Positions 12,483-23,900 of a DNA stretch of 64,000 bases are shown here, piece by piece. The DNA is taken from positions 2,418,001 to 2,482,000 of the forward strand of contig OY754465.1 of the NCBI GenBank assembly GCA_963575645.1, read 5' to 3'. The position numbers and the translations under genes were made by a program. Positions within the stretch are counted from its first letter, which is position 1, and each line of letters opens with the position of its first letter. Below the pieces are notes generated by a model that ran no database searches, was not told the DNA's origin, and saw nothing but the letters and a program-made list of their open reading frames with translations. Source of the stretch: Xanthostigma xanthostigma (lineage: Eukaryota; Arthropoda; Insecta; Raphidioptera; Raphidiidae).

Positions 12483-12996
12483 CGGCACTTCACATGGCTA
12501 TTTGTATTGGTGTATTTGGCATAGTTAGCAAACAATTACCAAGTGTGGAGGGTCTATTTGACAAAGTGTTGGCCTTATTTGCCTATTTGACAAATAAGGC
12601 CAATACCAAATACGCGTTACCATGCGCTTGTCGGTTTTTCGAGGCACATCAAAGGAGTCAAATAGGCAAATACGCAAATAAACCGTCCACACAATGACCA
12701 TATTCAGAAGCGCACGCGCCGTGAACCTGTACAGACGTGCAGTATTTTTGTGTCTGTGCTGTGAGCGAGAACTGGAACAATTACTATTGAAAATGAATTG
12801 GGACAATGAAACAGTGCTAAAATTCCTGGAATTTTGAACCTTGCGTTCTGCTGCCAAATGTTTATGTGTTTGCTATTTGACTGCAATGTGTGGATGGCCG
12901 TATTTGCCTCTATTTGCATGTTTGTCTGGAACGTCATATATTTTGCCAAATAGAACAAGCACCCAATAGCGAACACAAATAGCCATGTGAAGTGCC
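12483..12996. mobile_element. MITE family A, copy 2
   Basis: Same ends and interior as 1251-1746, slightly longer, including an internal palindrome around 12569-12604 (TTGGCCTTATTTGCCTATTT and complement). Confidence 0.8.
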
Positions 12997-14834
12997 ACTT
13001 TTACAATAATTATTGGATCATGGAAAAGAGGACTTGTGGTTAATAAGCACTACCTACATATTATTATTAACCAGAAGCCCATTTTTCCATGAACCAATGT
13101 TTATTACTCAAAGACATGAACACAACCGTAAACTTTATTATTGCCATCTTGGCAATTAGAGTTGATTCTTGAGGTCTAAATTTTAAACAGTCAGGTAGTT
13201 TTTTTAGTGTTTTCTTGTCCACCGTGATTTGAATTCCCTTATAGTAATACTTCAAAATGTACAAAAGTGGATTTGCGTGCCTTTGTTGAAATTAAATCCG
13301 AAGTTTCTAAAAAAATTCTATGTTATGTTACCATTTAAGGAATTAAATTATTTAGCAGAATAACTAGTCTTCAGATTATTGTTAATTGAAAATAAATATG
13401 TTAATTACAAAGTAGACTTTATTTTGTAAATAGATAACATAAAATATGATATTACAATGTTGTATCCAAAGAAAAAATCATTTTAATTGTTATAACCAAA
13501 AAATCATCTCGTTTTAAATAGTTTCCAGATGTTTTAAAATTACTTGAAATGTTTGTATCAAAAGTTTCATTTAATGCTGGTAAGTATTTTGTATTTTTTA
13601 TGATTAAGTAATGGAGATTGATTTCTTTTATTGATGATTTTTTGGTTGTTCAAATGAGCTTTAAAGTTATGAATATATTTCAATAATTATTCTTTAATGT
13701 ATGTTGTGAAATACAGATGAATAATAAAATCAAGTTTTGATGTAACATTACATTATTATTGTTTTTCAAATAGTCTTGTCCTTTTCGTTTTTAAATATTT
13801 TATGGTAGTTTTTTTACATTGTGAGTTAGAACTCATTTTGTTTTATTTAAAAAAATTACTTTATAACTAACTTTTGTCTTTTAGAATAATTGCATACATT
13901 TGATTTTAGAAATCAATAATTTCTATTTTTTAAATCTATATTTTTACAGTATTTTAAATTTAAATATAGGCTTGTTATGGGTGGAAAATTTTTATCCTTT
14001 TTAATCTTCAATGACAGTTTTGCAATATTTATAGTTTGGTAGGTATATATTTTATGAATATGACATAATTCTATCTGTAAGTATTGTGATTTTTTAGAGC
14101 GCCTACCAACCGATAAAAAGACGAAAATTTCAGAAAATGGCCGAAAATTGCCCGCGAAAACCGGTAACGAATATGGTACACCTGCTGCGCGTGTCAGTTG
14201 TTCTGTGTTGTCAGTTAATTGAACAATCAATTTTGTTTTGCCCGGCATAAATATATTTATTGCGAAATAATTAAAACTTTCTGAATTTGCTGAACGTGTC
14301 ATTATTCGTACATTCAAATTAACAAATCACTTCTTAATAATCGCGATAAACAAAAATTTAACCTCACATTATGTGCAAATATTTTGACAGCACAAAGTCA
14401 AGTTCGTAAAAATAATTTGCGCGGTTAGTTGACTCAGATTAAAAAAACAAGTGATAATTACGATGTTTAAATCCATAAATCTGGTCCTTGATATAAAAAA
14501 AGTGAACTGCAGTGTGGATTAATGAATGTTTAAATTCAATTTTACCCGTTACGGATTATAAATTAATATATTTTGTAAACGCAAAGCACTAAACATTTTT
14601 CGTTTAAACAACATATCCTTGATTATTATAATAAATAACTAACGTTTTTACGACGATAATTCGAAATAAGCTGGCTGTTGGCAAACTTTAGTGAATGTGT
14701 ATATTCACCGGTAATTTTATAATAATCTCTGATTTTCAATTACCGCGGTAATGCGTTTATAATTTGTATATTATATACATAAATAATTAAAAGTATAAAA
14801 ATTAAATCAAAATCTTGGAGAATTTACAAAATAA
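12997..14834. other. Convergent intergenic spacer between the two genes
   Basis: AT-rich, no coding sequence seen. It contains the 3' side of the LDLa gene; polyadenylation sites for both genes would be expected between 8.5 and 14.8 kb but cannot be fixed. Confidence 0.4.
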
Positions 14835-14968
14835 TTATAAATACATTCCATTTACTAAATAATCGGCATCGTGAGCGTATGGTGATTTTCCCCCTCTTCT
14901 CATTCGTTTTCTGACAACTCGCAATCGGCATCCTATTATCACAATCAGAATCGATGTTATGAACATAC
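14835..14968 (-). CDS. LDLa gene exon 8: membrane helix and cytoplasmic tail
   Basis: Acceptor GTCATTTCCAG at 14969, then MFITSILIVIIGCRLRVVRK, a basic stop-transfer stretch, and a tail ending YLVNGMYL with TAA at 14837-14835. The hydrophobic run joins exon 7 to form one membrane helix. Confidence 0.85.
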
Positions 14969-17900
14969 CTGGAAATGACATTAAAAATGTAAGTATCTAC
15001 TTATGTGATCAGAATATATTAAATCTTTATAATATATAAAAAAATCTCGTGTCACGAAGTTCGTCCGCTCTAATCTCCGAAAACAGTGAACCGATTTTAA
15101 TGAAATTTTATAAATGTGTCTTGTTTGGTCCAACTCACGCTATAGGATAGTTTACATTAAATATTTTGCACAAAATTACGGTGTTTTGTGAAAATAAACT
15201 GTTTTAGTAACATGTAGCGACATCTCATAGAATTTACTCAAAGCTATTAGTTCAGAAATAAACAAAAAGACTGTCGTAGTACTAAGTAGCGCCATCTGAT
15301 AGAATTCGCTCAAAGCTATTACCTGCTCAGAAGCAAATCTGGTAGAATTTGCTCAAAGATATTACCTAGTTCAGAAGCAAATCTGGTAGAATTTGTTCAA
15401 AGCTATTAGTTCAGACGCCGGGCCGCAAACGAAATACATTTTGCATAATTATATTATTAAGGTGACCAACTATTTTTTGTTCAAAAAGAGTACACTTTGC
15501 AAGTATTTAATAGGTGAAAAAAAGAAGAAAAAACGTACATACTACGCATGCGTCAAGCCTGTCAAGCATGCCGTACATACTGCACATCAAAGATCAGCCT
15601 GGGGATTACGTACACAAATATTGGAGAGATACACAAATGTAATTTTGACGTTGTTAGAAAAAAAGGTCTGTAGTATCTATCTATCTCTCCAGGTACATAA
15701 TACCATGGACATATATTCCTATGTCCATGCATAATACGGCCTCTCAATTGTGCCGGAAACGGCAGCCATATGTGCGCGCGAAATTCAAATCACCGTCAAA
15801 CTCGTGTCTGATGTTTGCCCTGTCCTCTGACGTGCCGGAAACGGCAAGCAATATGCGCGCGTGAAATTCAAATCACTGTCAAAATAATTTTAAATATTTA
15901 ATTAATAAAATTGAAATAAAATAATCTAAAAAAATGTTTTAGAAATACAAATAAGTATAAAATTGAGTACTTTCAGAGTACAGGTTTGAAAAGAGTACGG
16001 TTTGCGAAAAAAGAGTACAAAACTCAGGAAATGAGTATAGTTGGTCACCTTAATATTATATTTAATTATTTTACAATTTTACGAGTTTATTTATTACTAA
16101 CGAGAATCAAATTGTACTCTACTACATATTTCAGTTTTATGATTTTTGTAAAAGTTGATTCACTAGATTGAAAAAGTCCCATGAATCTCTCCATGACCCT
16201 GATTGCCCCTACCGATACATACCCAATGTTAACGATAATATCGCCCCACTGGGCTTGTCAATTTCATCGTCTTTTATGTCCACTATAGTGATTTCTTCAC
16301 TCATTTGTAATTCTGAGGCTACAGGTTTGTGTTTATGATGAGTTTCATGAGTTTCTGTTTTATTATTTTTCTTCTCAATATGTTTTAAATCAGTGACAAT
16401 TTTTTCAGTTTCTGTTAAACTTTCCTGTTGAGTATTTTGTTCATTTAATTGTTTTTCTAAGGGTGGTGAATTTTCTTGTTTCATTACTGAAAAAAATAAT
16501 ACATACGTTTGAAAAGAAATCTAGGTGAGTGTCGTTGGTAAAGAGATGCATTTTATTTTTGATTACTTTTTAATAAGTACGTTTAGTATTTACCAGGTTT
16601 TTCGATATTTTGGGGTTTCCAATTCAAAGGCAAATCTTGATCTGAACCATATTGAGGCAATACTTGGCCTAAAAAAAGATTGCAAGGCTTGTAAGTGTAA
16701 GATTCGACACGAGGAAATTATCGATATGCCGAGTTTATAAAAGATCTGATTATAAAATCAATTATTTAAAATAATTCTAGATCACCTTGGTGGTTGTTAA
16801 TTGGAGAGACTTGTGGCCAATTTTCTCTAACATCGGGTGGCATAATATAACGACTGTTTCCGCTGTCTGTAAAAATATTTTAAAAAATCATAAAACATCA
16901 CACCATAGATAAACGTATTATAGGAAGATAAATATCCTAGTTAACCAAAATGAGACCACTTATGATGCTCGCCGCTAGGTGGCCACCTATTGACGAGCAT
17001 CATAAGCTAAACTTTTTTAATCTGCGAGTGTAGAATATGTAGAGTTTCCGTAGTGAATTGTGCTGATAATGGTTCGGCCGTCTGGTGTCTAGCATCATAA
17101 CTACATATGTTTTCCGTAGTGAATTGTGCAGGCAATTTGGTCCTCTAGTGACTAGCATCATAATTACATTTGTTCTTCAAAGATCCTCTTACGTCATTCG
17201 ACTGTATTGTACAATATCCCGCGGTGACATTATTATTGGGCTTTTAAATATTTTTCTTTTGACATAAGTAAATGAATAACTTTAATTAAAGTTTTATTTT
17301 TAAACAAAGTTCTGATGTTGAGTCAAAAAAATCCGAACAAAAATATAAATTCAAGAAATAAGATTATGTATTTCATTCTAAATTAGTTTTATTATCTTAA
17401 TTAATTAGATGCTTATACTGACACTGTACTTCTCCCATAATAAAATAATTGACATGATCTTCGATGCTACAAAATAATATGTCATTCACAATTGTAGAGT
17501 AGAATACATAACCAAAGTGGACGAAAAATGCACCCTGTATTACATGTTATAAATTTGTTAAAATCCGTAGGTGAAAAAATATATGATTAATTATTTAACG
17601 GCCTGACAGTTGAATTTTTCTTAGATTTTTCAGATGATATTTTTTTTGGTATCTATAGTCAAGAAATATAATAAAGAGAATGTTCGACTATTTTTTTTTT
17701 TAAATTCGTATTCATGGTTTTAAAATATAAACAGCCTTATGTATGATTTGAAAAAATTCTGTCGGTATGTTTATAAATTGTGTCAAAAAATTATTTCTTA
17801 TTTCATTTCCGAGAATTTTTCAATAATGGCTTGTGTTAGAATTCGTGCAGTTACGTTAACTGTAAAAATTGTAGACGAAATTCAACGGGGTTAAGTTTTT

Positions 17901-20900
17901 ACAGATTACCTTTAATATGTCAGTATTCTTAAAGTTGAAAAGATCTTTGACGAATAATGAATTGTCTTAAATTATTAAAATGAATTCGTATCCATGATTT
18001 TGATTAAACTGTGAAACAGACCAAAAAAACGTTACCACGACTATTCAAAATCAAATTTGAAAATTCAAAAATTTTGAATTATATTTGGTTTTTTACATTT
18101 ATTTAGAAATTTAAGTGCCGTTGTTTACGTGGCGTTTCTATGGTTTGAAACAAACTGGGAACTGTCGTCACGGAAAACTGTAAATTATCACATCCGTCAA
18201 AAAAAAAAACACAAATTGATGGCTTTTAACAATTTATAAACCATTGAGCGAGTAATTAGGATCAGTATAGAGGTAGCTTTAAGATTATCTGAACTTTTAG
18301 TTTAACCATAATGTAGGTGGAAGCACAAAACAACATTCAGTTTGTGGGCCAGGGGTATGAAACGTAAGAGGTTTACTATATAAAATTTGTCGTTACCTGG
18401 TTAATAGTCTTTATAATACGTTAGCCAATGATCACACGTACATGTAGTAACTATTTCGGACGAAAGAGGCGCTGATCACCTCAGCTGTCGAGCGTCTATA
18501 CTATAATTCACAATCTATCTCTATTTCGAATCAATTTGACTCTTCAAATGCATTCAGAATTTGATTTTTCTTTCCTCCCAGATATAGAGAAAGATTTGAC
18601 GAATTGTAGAAACGGGAATGCATCCCGGAATCTATACTAATATATAAAGCTGAAGAGTTTGTTTGTTTGTTGAACACGCTAATCTCAGGAACTACTGGTT
18701 CAAATTGAAAATATTTTTTTTTGTTGGATAGCCCATTTATCGAGAAAGGCTATAGGCTATATAAAATCACGCTACGACCATTAGGAGCGGAGCATTAATG
18801 AAAAATGTTGCAAAATGTATCTCAAAAATAAGCTTCTATTCAGGTGTAATACACTAACTAAATATACTCATATTAGCGTTGAAAGTACACCACCTCAGAT
18901 GGCTCAATCGGTAGAGCATGCGACTGTCAATATCAGGGTCGTAGGTTCGAGCCCCACGTTGGGCGAATATATTTTTATTTATTTATTTTTTTTCTACATT
19001 GCTTTGTTCTAAGGCTTACATTTAAATTTATTTTAATTTTATTTAATTAATTAAAAAAAAAATTAGTTAAAAAAAGTATAAATACTGCTTTTTATCGACA
19101 AAAACTTTTGAACGGTAACTCCGATCATCATGAAATTTGGACACAACATTCATCTCGGTAAACTAAGATGAATGTGCGTACTCATGTTCCTCCCTTCCCC
19201 ATTCGTTCTTTTGCACCCGGGTGAAACCGGACGGAACCGCTATCAGTAATATTTGTATTCCAAGTTTTAACTAACCTTGCACCCGTTGCATATTTTGCCA
19301 CGCTTCTGGAATTTGAGGTCTGTACGCTTCGTTGTTGTAATAATTCGAAAATTTTGGAAAGTCGTGTTGACTGCCATCATTATATCCTTGAATACTGTAA
19401 AAATAAAAAATATATTAGGTGTACTTTTTACAGCGCGTGATTCGTAAGCTAAGCCAAATTGAAAATTAAAAACAAAAGTATGCTGATTAAAAAGAAATAG
19501 TGTTTTATTGAATAAATGCGTGTGGCGACAGTGAAATGTTTCCTTGAAAAAAAGAAATCATTTCCTGCTTTTGTTATATTTACAAGCAGAGACAAAAATG
19601 TAGCAGAGGTCTCCAGAAACCACGTAACACCGTGTAGATATTCTCCTTTTAAAAGCTATACGTAATTTTTCAGGCTATAAAATATGAAGTTTCAGATTGC
19701 GGACAATCATTATATCATTATTTTATTCAAATTTTAGATAATTAGTTTAGTAAAGTGAGGTAACAATAATAATTAATCGCCCTTCCCTCTTAGCACAGAC
19801 GTTGAAGGATACCCCTCCCCCCTCAAGAACGTTACGTGATTTATGGACGAACCCAACGAGAAAAAGTTTTGTGATTAAAAATTAGGAGAGTATTTTTTTG
19901 AAAAATGTAATGTATGTTGAAGATATAAAAATAATTATTAATGAGTTTGAAGAAGCAGTGATACGTAACCACGAGGAACGTTTCAATTATAAATAAAAAA
20001 ATTAATTCAATCAAATATTGTAAAATATCCAGTCCAAGTATCAAACAATAAGTACCTATAGTAATCCATAGAAGGTTTCCTGGACTAATTCATATTTGTA
20101 TACAATTTCAATATTAGATTAGGGGTGTGTTCCGAAATATAACCCAGTATACTGGCCAGTGCTATTGACGTCATGAATCCGACACCATAATTGTACTGGT
20201 GAGACAGATGTGACGTAGCATAAATATTTAATGCATCAGACTTGATGGAATTTTTTATTTGCAATAATGTGTACTCAACAAAGTAAACAATTACTTTTGG
20301 TGGACGAGGGAAATAATAATACGTCAACACGCTGACCAGTATATTTGGGAACGATCAACAGTATGGCGTCGATTCATGACGTCATTAACACTGGCCGGTA
20401 TACTGGATATTTCGGAACACACGCTAGGTGAAGAACGTTGGTATATTAATTTTTTCAATCAAGAAAACCAGCGCTTGAAAACTAGTAAGTAAATCTAGCA
20501 AGGAATCTAGCAGCGTTTCTAGCCTCGTGTGCAGCGGCCTTAAACATCATGTAATAAGTGATAACCAGTGCCCATCAAACAGTTATTTGTTGAGCGTTCA
20601 CGAAAAAAAGTTGCGCATCACCACCATAAAGACTAAATAAATACATTCCATTTTTAAACTTTGATTTTAATTTGAAACATGACGCTTTTTGGGCTATGCG
20701 CAGAGAAGTGCATGAAATTGTTTGAAGCTATACATTATTAAGTATATATGTTACGGTTAATACAAGAAAGTAGTTAGTTCGCGAATTAATCGGTTAATTA
20801 CCCGAATTAACCAATCCTTGACGTTGGTTAATTCGGGTATTAGCCGGTTAATTCGCGAACTACTTTCTTGTATTAACCGTAACATATACAATTTAGAGAG

Positions 20901-23900
20901 AGAAAAACGGCATAGTATATAATAAGAAATAGCGCAATGATGTAATCAATACGAGTAAAATAATAAAACTGTAGTTTTTTTTTTTTTTATTTTTGTTTTA
21001 ATAATATTTGTCGATCTGTTTGTTTGTTGTGTAAAATAAAAAACTACTCATCTGATTTCATTTGGTTTCATATTGATTACATATTTGTAGTTGTTAGCTA
21101 TATACAGAAGAGTTTGTAAAGCAAATTAATTATATCATCTACGTGAGAAAATTAGTTAAAATTGGTTTCATGCGCTTTTTGCGCGCTCACCCTGCCCTGT
21201 GAGGAGGTATGTCGACGTTTTGAAATAATGAAGGTGTACGATGTATGTACTCTTGCATTTTGTTATACCTTTCTGCTGGATCGGCCACCTGTAGTCCGTT
21301 CATTTTGTGATTGAAGATGTGGCTGCCTTGATCTAAACAACAAATTATTACAGATCACATAGATTAGTTTTATTTTGTCAAAAGAACTCTCGGCAATAGT
21401 CGGCATTCATCACAAAAGAACTCCTCCGAGAACAATCACAAGGAAACTCTTTTGTTAAAACAGAAGAGAACTCTTCTGAGACATAACAAGAAAACTTTTT
21501 TTAATATAGCACAAGTGAATTATTGTGATAGATTAGATTAGATTTTTTATTGTCAATTGGAAACTTATAATTTCATCTGATATGCCAGTACAAGTAAATT
21601 TTAAGTTAATTCATTGATGGAATAGAAACCATTAGAAAAAACTAAATCTTTAATTTTCTTTTTAAAAGCACTCGAGGTAACAGTACGATAATTCTCAGGA
21701 AGTTTAGTTGCTCCAAAATTGTTAGGGTTGTGTTTGAAAATATCAATATTAACCATTGGAACATCTGAATTATTTTATATATTATGAGTGTTATACTGAG
21801 CCATTGATTTGCTGATAATTATTTAAGTTTTTACGGACCTCTAAATAGGCAATTGAATAACGAGTGCGATTTCAGAAATGCATCCGTTTGATGCGTTACA
21901 AGAGAGCTCTTGTAACATCACAATGCAAGAAAATTTCTATGGTGTATCATCATATCATCAGGGTTGTGCAGGGAACTCGATTTATATATTGTGACATTGA
22001 AAAAGACTTTGAAATCCTTCACGAATTAACTGTTGTGAGTTTTTTGTGATGCTGATTCACAAATGAAGTCGCGTAATGCATCACAAGTGAATTCTTAAGC
22101 TGCAGCTGCCATTAGGTACGTATTTCTCCTGATCCGTTGTCGCCGGGAGAAAACCAAAATTATAATGTAGGTGCCTACAACAGAAAGATAATTCAAATTG
22201 GATTTCCTTTCCCAATATAGGCATCTACATTATAATCTTCCGATGTGGTCCGACGTTGGCCGACATCGGATCGGAAGGAATACGAATCCAATATGTACGT
22301 GCACCTTACGAGATTTTAAGACTAGGCAAATGAATATAACTTACAAGAATTAATACCTGAATATTGCAGTTGATTTTGTTGCAAGGAGGCCATCGGCGAC
22401 ATTTGGTTGGATTGGTGAGGTATCCAAGTTTGCGATTGATAAGGAAATCCCGGTTGAATGCCAATCTGAGGATTGTTATTTACTCCATTATTGTAAGATG
22501 TCACCGGCAAAGCTTGAGGTGGCGGTATCTGTGCTGAATCTAATTGTTGAGGAACTCGATTGTACGGTTGAGAATTCGCAACGCCGCCATTTGTTATTTG
22601 CATCATCGGTTGCATGTTACGGGTGTCGAATCCCTCTTTTGGTACATCCTGAACTTTAGACGACAGTTGAGGGAATTTCGGAATTAATGAGGAATCCTGG
22701 AATATAATATTCGATTGTACAGATTTTTTTAAATTAAAAGTAATTTTGAAAAAAACTAAATCGACTTCAAAAAGTTAATCACTGTACTTTTAAGTTTTAC
22801 AATCATCTTCCCTAACCTACATTCAATTACTGAGCGGGGTAGCGCTAGAGCACTAGTCTTGCAATCGGGAAGTACCGGGTTCGAATCCCGGCGGAGGCAT
22901 ATGCGACTGGGACTTTTTCCTGCTGCTTCTCGCCGAGAAACGGTAATTCCTGTACCGGCCATCTTGTTGAGGTTTTCCATGGTTTCCCTTCAATAATTCC
23001 AGATAAATATCGAGATGGTTCCTTATTCAAGGCCATCGCCGATTACCTGTCAAGTTCCTGTGCTCAAAATTTGCCTTCTAATGTCCTAAAATTTCTTCAT
23101 TCGCCCATTGCTATTAGTTAAGTAGAAGTTTAAAAATGTAGAAAATAACGGGAAGTGTGATAAAATGGAAAATAGTAATGGTGCGAATGGCGTCTGTTAT
23201 GACATAAAGTCGAGAAACGGACGTTAGACGCATTATTATTATAGAAGTCTGTGTAAATCACAAATAAATAATTGCGGACTTTTAAATAAATGCAAGTATG
23301 GAAGATAATTGCATAATAAAGGGAAAATCGTTTTTAACCGACTTCAAAAAAGGAGGAAGTTATATGTTCGACTGTATATTTTTTTTTATGTATGTTCACC
23401 GATTTCTCCGTCAATTATGGACCGATTTTCAAAATTCTTTTTTTATTCGAAAGAGTGCACTTCCGAGGTGGTCCCATCAGAACCAAGTCAGGATCTGATG
23501 GTGGAATCCGGAGAAATCGTGGGAAACTCTCAAATTTCAAAGACGCATATTTGGCTTACCCATTGCAATACTTTATCTAACACTAAAAAGAGAAAAAAAA
23601 AATTTTTAACAAAAAAATTGAACCGACTTCAAAATACCTATGCACTAAAAAGTAAAAAATAATAAATATTGTTTTTTTTGGAGTCGGTGTCAGCCAAAAT
23701 GAAATCTATTCCGAGAACTAGAGACATGTAAGATTTAAATTGCTACTTTCGAATTCCGATGTGACACCGACTCCAAAAATAACAATAATTATTATTTTTT
23801 ACTTTTTAGTGCATATTTTGAAGTCGGTTCAATTTTTTTGTTAAAAATATTTTATATGTATCATTCTGGTTTCTTTTTGAACTCGATTCAATCAAGAACT

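Noticed and set aside
18893..18964. Functional tRNA gene
   Set aside because: The acceptor stem does not pair and it lies inside an inserted repeat.
22756..23036. Minus-strand frames of 60-75 residues
   Set aside because: Translations of a SINE; the second copy at 43.5 kb gives a similar one.
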